Source: a virus. Taken from it: a stretch of DNA of 64,000 bases. The stretch lies in the IMG/VR virus record IMGVR_UViG_3300037322_000275, positions 1 through 64,000 of that record; one strand, given 5' to 3'. Shown piece by piece: positions 46,521 to 53,905 of the stretch. A model generated the notes under the pieces. That model was not told the origin of the DNA. It made no database searches and saw only the letters and a program-made list of their open reading frames with translations. The translations under genes were made by a program, and so were the position numbers. Each line of letters begins with the position of its first letter. Positions within the stretch are counted from its first letter, which is position 1.

Positions 46521-48551
46521 TTATTTTAATATAAGTGACGAAATACAATCTACAATTTGTTCTAGTATAACTATACATTCTTGTGCTTTTTCGTTTTCTC
46601 GGTAATCTTGTAAAGACTTCTTTAAATCTATTATTTCTTGAATAGGCTCTGTTAGAGATTCTCCAATTAATTCCAGTATAAAGTCATCCGTTTCTTTATT
46701 ATTGTTAATCTCAGTACTTCCTGAGTCATGTAAACTTTTTAGGAAAGCTTCATCGTTTTGAGCAAGAACTTCTTTCTTTTCTATTTCATTTTCTTTAACA
46801 GTAATTGTTTCTTCAATTGTCAAAATGTTATTTATTGCTTTTTTTATTATAGGATTTTCTTTAGCAAAACTAATTGGAAGTTGAATCACACTTGCTTCTT
46901 TCTTTATAAAAGGAAATTTAACATCTTCTCTGATTACAATTTTGGTAAGTATACCTTTTTCAATAGAATATATTTTTTCACCACCTAAATAACAAACACC
47001 ACCATTTAATGTGTTTGCAGGTTCACCATTAAACAAGATTTTAGATTCTGCACTTGTCTTGTCATTACCTTTGGTAATGTTAATAACAGGATGTTTTGAA
47101 ACATAAGAAAGTTCTCTAAAACTTAAATACTCACCAGCTTTTAAAATTGCTTTTTTGTGATGCATTACAGAATAATCAATTGCAGATTTCATCATAACAC
47201 CTTCAACAAAATAAAAATATGCAGGATTCTTAGATCCATTTTTGTAAGGAATAAAGTCTGTACTTTCTGTTTTTACAGCATTAAATGAGTTTTTTTCTGC
47301 ATTAAAGAATAAACCTTTGTACCATTCAATTTCTTTATCTGCATTAGATATTGTTTGAGAAATGTGTTTAAAACCAAAGTTTTTAATGTAAGTGTAAATT
47401 CCATTTATACTGTGTCCATTTGAATAGTATCTAAATTTATTAAAGTAAATACGTGAACCATAATCTGAAGTATCTTTTATTGTTTTTTCGTTGTGAATAT
47501 TCAAGTCATTTTCAGATCTTAAAGAAGGAAAGTTTTGAACGTATTCGTTTCTTTTGTTTGCTCTAGCATTGTTGTAATTAACAGAATCATTGTAACCATC
47601 GTTATCATAAAATCTTTCATCACAATGACTGAAGTTTTGATTTAAATTTGTAGGTGCCTTATAATTAGCATACGTTTGATTTTGTGTTATTTTTTCTCTA
47701 CTAATTTTCCAAGTCTGTGCTTCTTTAAAATTACCATCAGTAACACAATAAACAACATTGTTTTCAATCTGAAATGAATTTTTATCATCAGCACCAATTG
47801 CTTGTAAACTATCTAAAAGTGAAGAAACAAACATGTTGTTTTTAGACTTTAAATAAACACACAAAGGTCTTTCTAGCTCTACTTTAGAATGCATGTAATC
47901 GTATTCCTTTGAAGCACCTGAAAATAAGTAAATTTTATTAGGTGCTGCAGTATAAGACCACACTAATGCTGCAGTTCCAACGTAGTCACTTAACACTCTA
48001 AAGTTTTGTTCTTTGTAAAGAATTTCAAGTAATACTTCACTATCTATTTTATCTCTTGTACTAACAGGAGTGCTGTAGTTGTCTATTTCCTTTAACTCTA
48101 TATTATACTTTTCAGCAAGTTCTTTATGATTCTTTAAAGTTCCATTATGTACACCTACAAATGCATATCCTCTATTGTGTTCCAGTTCACCAAAACCAAA
48201 GGGATGTGCATTATTTAAAGATATCGCATGTCCTGCACTTGCTTGTCTTGTATGACCTATAATGGTTGGAAAGTGTTTAGGTTTTAAATTTCTGTTTTTT
48301 ATAAAATCTGTATAAAGTTTATCTTGGTTTACACCATGATGTATTTCACCATCAAAAGTCACACCACATGAATTTTTACCTCGTTCTACATTATATATTC
48401 CTAGAATATTGAATTCAGAAGTAGATATTGAACTTGGCAATTTTGTTGCTTGTGCAAAAATTCCACAGTTTAACGTTAAATGTCTTGTTTTTGAAAACAA
48501 GTTTATCAAGATTTGTAAGAATGCAAATATTATTATTCCAAGTATTATCAT
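46521..48551 (-). CDS. Class II glutamine amidotransferase with hydrophobic N-terminal extension
   Basis: 676 residues. The Ntn-hydrolase domain (~29-260) has CGIF (C29), RGKNSCG, GHTRQASAG (99-107) and VHNGTLKNH (134-142), followed by an IDSE segment, as in GATase II enzymes such as PurF and GlmS that release ammonia from glutamine. The nucleophile must become N-terminal, yet 28 residues precede it, including a hydrophobic stretch LGIIIFAFLQILINLF. Either a propeptide is removed or the protein is membrane-anchored. The C-terminal ~400 residues are not recognised. It lies directly upstream (in transcription) of the amidoligase and is probably its ammonia source. Confidence 0.82.
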   Translation of the reverse strand: MIILGIIIFAFLQILINLFSKTRHLTLNCGIFAQATKLPSSISTSEFNILGIYNVERGKNSCGVTFDGEIHHGVNQDKLYTDFIKNRNLKPKHFPTIIGHTRQASAGHAISLNNAHPFGFGELEHNRGYAFVGVHNGTLKNHKELAEKYNIELKEIDNYSTPVSTRDKIDSEVLLEILYKEQNFRVLSDYVGTAALVWSYTAAPNKIYLFSGASKEYDYMHSKVELERPLCVYLKSKNNMFVSSLLDSLQAIGADDKNSFQIENNVVYCVTDGNFKEAQTWKISREKITQNQTYANYKAPTNLNQNFSHCDERFYDNDGYNDSVNYNNARANKRNEYVQNFPSLRSENDLNIHNEKTIKDTSDYGSRIYFNKFRYYSNGHSINGIYTYIKNFGFKHISQTISNADKEIEWYKGLFFNAEKNSFNAVKTESTDFIPYKNGSKNPAYFYFVEGVMMKSAIDYSVMHHKKAILKAGEYLSFRELSYVSKHPVINITKGNDKTSAESKILFNGEPANTLNGGVCYLGGEKIYSIEKGILTKIVIREDVKFPFIKKEASVIQLPISFAKENPIIKKAINNILTIEETITVKENEIEKKEVLAQNDEAFLKSLHDSGSTEINNNKETDDFILELIGESLTEPIQEIIDLKKSLQDYRENEKAQECIVILEQIVDCISSLILK

Positions 48552-48573
48552 TGTTTTTTATTTTTATTTATTT

Positions 48574-49374
48574 TTATACTAATTCTGCAACTTTTGAAAG
48601 AGAAATTAAACTCAATAATTTAGTAGCTAACTCTCTATTGTTTGTGTTAATAGCTTCTACAATTTGATCTGCATACTGACTAGCAATATCTTTTACTTTA
48701 CCTGAATTAACTAATTCAATAGCTTCTAACGTAGAGTAATAAGCCCACGTAAGTAATTCATCATTTACAATCCAGAAGTTACTTAAAACACGGTATTCAA
48801 CACCAAAGTTTGTAAATCTAAAACAACCTGCTTTACCATACATTTCTTTTCTTCTGACATCACTATCTAAAAGAACAGATTGTAAACCTAAAACAATATC
48901 CATTGCTTTAATAAGTTCTTCTTGAACTTCCTCTGTAGGATCATCCCAACCTATTGCAATATGTCCACCTGCACTTCTTAAATTTAAAGAAGCATCTCCT
49001 GCGGGATTAACACTGTATGACCAAACATCAAAGTCAGGCTCACAACCAATTGCTTTTGCTTGATCTGAATCAAGTTGTTTGTCAGAAAGTATTGCAGATG
49101 CTGAAAAGTTTAGTTTACAGCCAATACCTGTAACAAATACATCTAAATAATCTTTTACAAAATTATGTTCTTTAATCCATTGTTGTAGACTATTACAAGG
49201 TGGAATATTATATTCTATTAAAACATTGTCTTCCTGTACTGCATGACCGAGATTTGTAATTTTACGAGGTTTATATTTTGTACCACCAATCAATCCTACA
49301 GAAGAGATAATTTCTCCATCTTTTTCTAAAAACATTTCTGGATCAGAACCTAAAGTTATATTTTTTATTTTCAT
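48574..49374 (-). CDS. COOH-NH2 ligase type 2 (phage amidoligase, phiEco32-type)
   Basis: 266 residues. The family's conserved blocks all occur in order: GSDPEMFL (9-16), GLIGGTKYKP, AVQEDNVLIEYNIPP (45-59), IGCEPDFDVW (109-118), RSAGGHIAIGW (133-143) and GVEYRVLSNFW (191-201). These are glutamine-synthetase-fold ligases predicted to form amide bonds, found in phages such as phiEco32 and relatives. The HxHxG histidine pair appears as HIAIG, so one metal-ligand His may be replaced by Ala. The gene sits in the middle of the amide-bond island. Confidence 0.88.
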   Translation of the reverse strand: MKIKNITLGSDPEMFLEKDGEIISSVGLIGGTKYKPRKITNLGHAVQEDNVLIEYNIPPCNSLQQWIKEHNFVKDYLDVFVTGIGCKLNFSASAILSDKQLDSDQAKAIGCEPDFDVWSYSVNPAGDASLNLRSAGGHIAIGWDDPTEEVQEELIKAMDIVLGLQSVLLDSDVRRKEMYGKAGCFRFTNFGVEYRVLSNFWIVNDELLTWAYYSTLEAIELVNSGKVKDIASQYADQIVEAINTNNRELATKLLSLISLSKVAELV

Positions 49375-49381
49375 TTTTGAG

Positions 49382-50239
49382 TTACTTTTTATTAATTAAA
49401 TATTCTTTTACTAAAGATAAACACATATCTTTTGTTTTTTGAGGACAGTTAGGATATTCAGGGTGACCTTGAATACATAATGCTTTTGTATTAGGATAAT
49501 ATACAATTTCACATTCTAAAAAATCTGCAGATCTCTTTATTTCTTCATCATTTCCATTTAGATATGTTGAACTGTTAAAATACTTAGAATGAGCAATAAT
49601 TTTGTAGTTTAATTGTGACATTTCAAAGGGAAACATCATTTGATGATGTGTTGAAGTTATTTCATAACTCTTTCCTTTTTGGTCTTCTATTTCATGGTTT
49701 CTACCGTGACCTGTAACGTGTTGGATCAACTTACCACCAGAATAAACTGTTAAAAATTGAGAACCTCTACATATTCCTAGTTTTGGTACGTTATAGTAAT
49801 TATTCAATATTGATTCTTCAAGATTATCTCTTGTTTTGTTACAACTTGTATATTTACCTTTATTTTCACCATAAATTTCAGTAGAAACATCTTCACCACC
49901 TGTAAACAAAACTAAATCTACTTTTTCTGAATTTATCTCACCATGTTTTAGAACTGTAATGTCAAAACATTCAGACAACCATTTTATTTCTTCTTCTGCA
50001 GAATTGTTGTTTGCAACTAAAATGTTTAAAGCTATCTTTTTTTTATCTACAGGATTTTCATGTTCTTCATCAAAACCGTTTTCCACAATATATTGTGCTT
50101 TTTCTTTATGCCCAATACCAGGAATTTTTTCATAATCTTGTGCAGAAATACTATGATTAATGTAATTTGCAATTTGTTCTTTATCGTTTTGAAATGCTTC
50201 CTTTATAGAGCAAAGAAACATTTTTAAATTATCTTCCAT
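49382..50239 (-). CDS. Class I glutamine amidotransferase / PuuD-like gamma-glutamyl hydrolase (copy A)
   Basis: 285 residues. The catalytic Cys is in LGICRGSQ (C157), and the His-Glu pair is in QGHPEYPN (H259, E261). FTGGEDVS and STHHQMMF are typical of the gamma-glutamyl-GABA hydrolase (PuuD/peptidase C26) branch. The first ~68 residues form an extra helical N-terminal domain (KIPGIGHKEKAQYIVENG). The enzyme would hydrolyse a gamma-glutamyl amide or supply ammonia. Its neighbour downstream is the COOH-NH2 ligase. Confidence 0.82.
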   Translation of the reverse strand: MEDNLKMFLCSIKEAFQNDKEQIANYINHSISAQDYEKIPGIGHKEKAQYIVENGFDEEHENPVDKKKIALNILVANNNSAEEEIKWLSECFDITVLKHGEINSEKVDLVLFTGGEDVSTEIYGENKGKYTSCNKTRDNLEESILNNYYNVPKLGICRGSQFLTVYSGGKLIQHVTGHGRNHEIEDQKGKSYEITSTHHQMMFPFEMSQLNYKIIAHSKYFNSSTYLNGNDEEIKRSADFLECEIVYYPNTKALCIQGHPEYPNCPQKTKDMCLSLVKEYLINKK

Positions 50240-50240
50240 T

Positions 50241-50603
50241 TTATCTTTTATTTTTTATTATACACATTACTCTTTTACTTCTGTTTGTACTTATATATGC
50301 TTGTTTCAACAAAAAATCATTCTTATCAAAACAGTTTTCAATAGTTTCCAGATATTTTTGACAAAATTCAATTACAAAATTTCTGTTTTTACCAATAACT
50401 TTAGTTATTTCTCTAAATTGTTCAAGTATTTTTTCTCTGTCTTCTAAACTAAACAAAGTTTCAATTCTACCTATTGTACAGTGTTGACAGTTGTAAAAAG
50501 GAGATTCACTAACTAACAAAGCACCATATTTATTTGAGTTCCATGTTCTTGGAAAGGTAGCATTTATTAAAATAAAGTCTTCTTGTTTAATAACATTATC
50601 CAT
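50241..50603 (-). CDS. Hypothetical protein inside the amidoligase island
   Basis: 120 residues, not recognised. It contains a CQHC pair (YNCQHCTIGRIETLF), a helical mid-section (EDREKILEQFREITKVIG) and a basic C-terminus. The cysteine pair could bind zinc, but only two residues are seen. It overlaps the ATP-grasp gene by 8 bases and is 1 base from copy A of the class I GATase, so it is probably part of the same pathway. Confidence 0.45.
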   Translation of the reverse strand: MDNVIKQEDFILINATFPRTWNSNKYGALLVSESPFYNCQHCTIGRIETLFSLEDREKILEQFREITKVIGKNRNFVIEFCQKYLETIENCFDKNDFLLKQAYISTNRSKRVMCIIKNKR

Positions 50604-51444
50604 TTATTTTACGTTTAATAATTTTAGGAATTTCTTCAATATATTTTTTAGCACATACAGACAATTCTCCACTACCATTATCCATAGATGAAGCACTATT
50701 ACATTCTAGTAATATAAAATCTTGATATTCTCTTTTATCACCATTTTTATCTATAGGTGATTGAACTTTTACATCAAAAGAAAGTAAATCAGCACCTATT
50801 GCTACTAAGGCATTTACACAATTTGCAACAATATCATCCCAACTATTTGGTTTGTAAAATTCAACAGAATCTTCTAAAAACCACACACAAATATCATCGT
50901 GTCTTCTCCACTTTTGGTCTTCAGGTACATCTTTTTTTAATGCTTTTCTACAAGTGTAAAAACAACCATCTTCTGTGATGTGTAATCTGAATTCGTGACC
51001 ATAGTTAAAAAACTTTTCAAAGATGTAATTATTTACATTTTTACCAGTTTTCCACTGTTGAAATTCTTCTATAGATTTAATTAATGTGTTACCTCTACCT
51101 TTAGAACCAAAGTGAGATTTTGCAACAATTGGAAATTCTGGAAGATTGTTTTCTTCAGCTGTTAAGTCACTTCCAGAAAGCCACATTGCTGTCTTAATAC
51201 CTGCTTCTGTAAACTTCTTTTTCATCAGTAATTTAGAAGCTGAATTCTTAATTGATTCAACCGTGTTAATTTCTACACGGTTACCTCCATTTGCTATTGT
51301 GTCTCCACATTCTGTTGACGAGCCAAGTCTTATTACAGAACGAACTGAAGACAATTCAATATTTTTTGATTTCAATCTAAGACAATCGTGTGAAGGATGT
51401 CTTGACAAGACTAATGGTCTAAATAAAGTGAGTTTCTTTTTCAA
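50596..51444 (-). CDS. ATP-grasp carboxylate-amine ligase (RimK-like)
   Basis: 282 residues. The ATP-grasp elements are EFPIVAKSHFGSKGRGN (K109 and the Gly-rich loop 113-118), the IFEKFFNYGHEFRLHI strand (141-156), DVKV (D224) and the Mg-binding ILLECNSASSM (E247, N249). The N-terminal segment (VLSRHPSHDCLRLKS) is typical of phage members of these amidoligase clusters. It would ligate a carboxylate, activated as acyl-phosphate, to an amine, for example a gamma-glutamyl or isopeptide bond. Neighbours on both sides are GATase I-like hydrolases and a hypothetical protein. Confidence 0.85.
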   Translation of the reverse strand: MKKKLTLFRPLVLSRHPSHDCLRLKSKNIELSSVRSVIRLGSSTECGDTIANGGNRVEINTVESIKNSASKLLMKKKFTEAGIKTAMWLSGSDLTAEENNLPEFPIVAKSHFGSKGRGNTLIKSIEEFQQWKTGKNVNNYIFEKFFNYGHEFRLHITEDGCFYTCRKALKKDVPEDQKWRRHDDICVWFLEDSVEFYKPNSWDDIVANCVNALVAIGADLLSFDVKVQSPIDKNGDKREYQDFILLECNSASSMDNGSGELSVCAKKYIEEIPKIIKRKING

Positions 51445-51445
51445 T

Positions 51446-52135
51446 TTAGTTGTTTTTTAAAGTTAAAAGATAGTGGATACAGGTTACTGAAAATTTGTCA
51501 TAAATTTCCTCAACGTGCCACTGTGTTGTGATTGCAGGGTAATTTGGTAAATAGGATAAAGCTTCAATTTCTTGAGTATATTCTTTTACTTTAACATCTT
51601 TTGGTGCATAATAACCAAGTACAACAGCATTTTCAGGAACTGAAGCAACTGTTTGATGGTGAATACTGTTTACACTAAAAGTTTGATTTGATAATTCAGG
51701 TATTTCAAACACATTGTTTGTGCAATGTATTTTGTGAACAAGATCTTTCCTAGAAGAAGTATTTTGTTCGTGATGCATATCTTGTTTTATTTTAGCACCA
51801 AAATATACAGCTAATGATTGATGACCTCGACAAGTTCCCCAAATTGGGGTTCTTTGTGCAATGTACTTTGGTAAAAGAACTTGATCAAATCTTTCTCTGT
51901 ACATACATGGTGCACCAGTACTAAAGTTAATGTCTTCACCTGGTTCCAAGTATCTCCACGGTGCAACATCTGGACCACCTGGCAATACCAACAAATCTAA
52001 ATCTCTGACTTCTTTATCAAATGGAGTTATCAATATAACTTCACCAAAGTAACTAAAGAAATTTACATAAGGTAATGTAATTCCAAAACTATTTCCACCT
52101 GTTAATACGTGTCCTACGATTCCTATTTTTTTCAT
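51446..52135 (-). CDS. Class I glutamine amidotransferase / PuuD-like hydrolase (copy B)
   Basis: 229 residues. The nucleophile is in WGTCRGHQ (C102), the catalytic His and Glu in TTQWHVEE (H207, E209), and LPGGPDVAPW and SIHHQTVA are PuuD/peptidase C26-like. It lacks the N-terminal domain of copy A at 49382. Full triads in both copies suggest two distinct gamma-glutamyl substrates. It ends one base before the ATP-grasp start. Confidence 0.83.
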   Translation of the reverse strand: MKKIGIVGHVLTGGNSFGITLPYVNFFSYFGEVILITPFDKEVRDLDLLVLPGGPDVAPWRYLEPGEDINFSTGAPCMYRERFDQVLLPKYIAQRTPIWGTCRGHQSLAVYFGAKIKQDMHHEQNTSSRKDLVHKIHCTNNVFEIPELSNQTFSVNSIHHQTVASVPENAVVLGYYAPKDVKVKEYTQEIEALSYLPNYPAITTQWHVEEIYDKFSVTCIHYLLTLKNN

Positions 52136-52151
52136 CTTTTTTGTATTTTTA

Positions 52152-52322
52152 TTATTTTTTATTTATAATTTTATCTTGCTCTGTTAAAGAAATACCACTA
52201 AGTTTATTAGACAGTAACCCACACGTTACACACCAAGTTACACCAAATTCATTATCTCTTAATTTGTGTTTACCTTTATCACATTGAGATCTTCGTAACC
52301 AGTATATTTCTCTTGTTAGCAT
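52152..52322 (-). CDS. Small zinc-ribbon-like protein (56 aa)
   Basis: ATG at 52322, TAA at 52154-52152. The product has the cysteine/histidine spacing C-x4-H (QCDKGKH) and C-x2-C (WCVTCG) separated by ~11 residues, a plausible zinc ribbon, in a 250-base gap otherwise without a gene. Codon use matches neighbours. Function unknown; presence of a metal-binding arrangement makes a spurious frame unlikely. Confidence 0.6.
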   Translation of the reverse strand: MLTREIYWLRRSQCDKGKHKLRDNEFGVTWCVTCGLLSNKLSGISLTEQDKIINKK

Positions 52323-52384
52323 ATTTTTATTATTTTTAATTGTATTGTACAGCTTTACCTTATTTCTGTAGAATGTTGTCTTTA

Positions 52385-52873
52385 TTAGTCAAATAAAGTA
52401 CATTTTTTATTTTCCCACCAGAACAACAACATTCCTTCGTTTTTTTTGTTAAATTTTTCTACGTAATACTCAGGAGTAAATATGGCATCATCTTGAACGT
52501 ATAAAGAAGCAAATGTAAAGTTTGTAACACTAAAATCTACAAGAGTATCGTATAACGTCTTAAAATTTCTGCCTCTAAGTACACCACTATCAATAAAAAT
52601 GTAATGTGTATCTTTTTGTAAATCAAAGACAAAATCTTTACAATAACTTGGATATTCTTTTTCAAAAGGAGTATTGGGAAAGGGTATATCAAAATTAATC
52701 ATTGTTAAAGGATTATCAAAATATGCATGAATTACTTGTTGCGAAATAATAGACGAATAATCTGGACTACAATTTACAACTATTGTATTTCTAGTTACTA
52801 TAGGTTTTAGCCACTCTATTAATTCTTTAATATCTCTTTTTTCTTTTTTTTGATTTATTTTAAAGTATTTCAT
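52385..52873 (-). CDS. Phosphoribosyltransferase-like protein
   Basis: 162 residues. Residues 92-104, IFIDSGVLRGRNF, resemble the PRPP-binding loop of type I phosphoribosyltransferases (hydrophobic strand, D, then a Gly/Thr-rich loop), and the section FASLYVQDDAIFTPEYYVE ending LFWWE resembles the C-terminal substrate segment of (hypo)xanthine-type enzymes. The loop is divergent: the usual DD-x-x-T-G is IDSGVLRG. It could be a degenerate PRTase with another role. It lies between the GGCT and zinc-ribbon genes. Confidence 0.45.
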   Translation of the reverse strand: MKYFKINQKKEKRDIKELIEWLKPIVTRNTIVVNCSPDYSSIISQQVIHAYFDNPLTMINFDIPFPNTPFEKEYPSYCKDFVFDLQKDTHYIFIDSGVLRGRNFKTLYDTLVDFSVTNFTFASLYVQDDAIFTPEYYVEKFNKKNEGMLLFWWENKKCTLFD

Positions 52874-52885
52874 AGTTTTAGTTAT

Positions 52886-53290
52886 TTAATTATTACTAAG
52901 ACTTCGGTATCGTGTTTTCAAATCTCTAAATTCTTTCCAATCTCCAGATTCTACTAATTGAGACGCGGGTATTTCATCTACATATACATAAGTAGATGCT
53001 TCACCATAAGGTGTGTTAATTTTAATTTTGTCATAAAATGTGGCAGGTCTATCTTGAGAATAACCTTCTAGACCATCTATTCGTGAAGCTTCTAAAGCAT
53101 CTACTTCATAGACTTCCATAACTACAGGTGTTGTACCTTCCTGTTTTAATCCTGGATAGCCTCCTAAAGAATATAAGGAATACTCAGGTTCTGTTGTGAA
53201 GGTTCCTAAGAATTTAGCATGTGTTAAATAATGATCATTTCCCATGTCTTTTCTAAGTGAGCCATAAACACTAACTAATCTTTTTGTCAT
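52886..53290 (-). CDS. Gamma-glutamylcyclotransferase-like (AIG2/GGCT) protein
   Basis: 134 residues. The GGCT hallmark VYGSLRKDMGN (8-18), the small hydrophobic-turn segment SLGGYPGL and the DGLEGY motif with catalytic Glu E75 are all present. GGCT enzymes release 5-oxoproline from gamma-glutamyl amines. Together with two PuuD-like hydrolases this implies turnover of gamma-glutamyl bonds made by the ligases of the island. It starts 11 bases after the paralogous gene ends. Confidence 0.83.
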   Translation of the reverse strand: MTKRLVSVYGSLRKDMGNDHYLTHAKFLGTFTTEPEYSLYSLGGYPGLKQEGTTPVVMEVYEVDALEASRIDGLEGYSQDRPATFYDKIKINTPYGEASTYVYVDEIPASQLVESGDWKEFRDLKTRYRSLSNN

Positions 53291-53301
53291 TTTTTTTATA
53301 T

Positions 53302-53904
53302 TTAAGTTGTTATATTCTTTTTTGAAAGTATATCTGTGTAATGTTCACCAAGAGTTGTTTTTTTTTCAGTAATTGTCTGTAAAAAATCAACCCAATCGCC
53401 ATCTCTAACTAAAACGTCAGACTTAGTAATTGTACCTTCCCAAAAATAAATAAAAATTTCACCAAAAGGTGATCCTACACAGTGTCTTGTAAAGTAGTTG
53501 GTTTCAGGAAATATGTTACCTTCATCAAATCCATTAAATAAATCTAAAGTTTCTAGAACACTTTGTGTAACTGAAAATACTTCAACTAAAATAGAATGAT
53601 CACCTTTAACTAAAGCTGAAATCATATCTATATCAATTTTATACAACGAATATTCAGGTTCTGTGTAATAAGAACCTACAAAAAGAGTATCCATTCCTTT
53701 TCTTGAAATGTCTCGGTGTTCAACAGTTGATTTTCTATAGTCACCATAGAAACCTACTAAAAATCTTTTTTCCATGTTATTATTTGTTGGTTGTTTTAAT
53801 TGTCTTTTTTCTTCTCTTTTTTTAAGTCTATTTTGTGTTTTGGCTTTCGCCATTTCACTGTACTTTTCTTTGTTTTTAGTTTTTGCTCTTTTACTTCTTC
53901 CCAT
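53302..53904 (-). CDS. Divergent GGCT-like protein with basic N-terminal extension and altered active site
   Basis: 200 residues from ATG 53904, one base after the primase stop; ATG at 53961 would overlap the primase gene. Residues 1-43 are strongly basic (KRAKTKNKEKYSE, LKKREEKRQLKQ). The rest is GGCT-like: FYGDYRK (52-58) replaces YGSLR, and the usual LDxLEG reads LDLFNGF with N124 where the catalytic Glu should be. So catalysis by the standard mechanism is unlikely. Another start at ATG 53775 would remove the basic part. It is a paralogue of the next gene; a regulatory or binding role is possible. Confidence 0.65.
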   Translation of the reverse strand: MGRSKRAKTKNKEKYSEMAKAKTQNRLKKREEKRQLKQPTNNNMEKRFLVGFYGDYRKSTVEHRDISRKGMDTLFVGSYYTEPEYSLYKIDIDMISALVKGDHSILVEVFSVTQSVLETLDLFNGFDEGNIFPETNYFTRHCVGSPFGEIFIYFWEGTITKSDVLVRDGDWVDFLQTITEKKTTLGEHYTDILSKKNITT

Positions 53905-53905
53905 T

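Noticed and set aside
48574-49374. A second copy of the 44662 amidoligase
   Set aside because: Its motifs (GSDPEMF, RSAGGHI, GVEYRVLSNFW) belong to the different COOH-NH2 ligase type 2 family.
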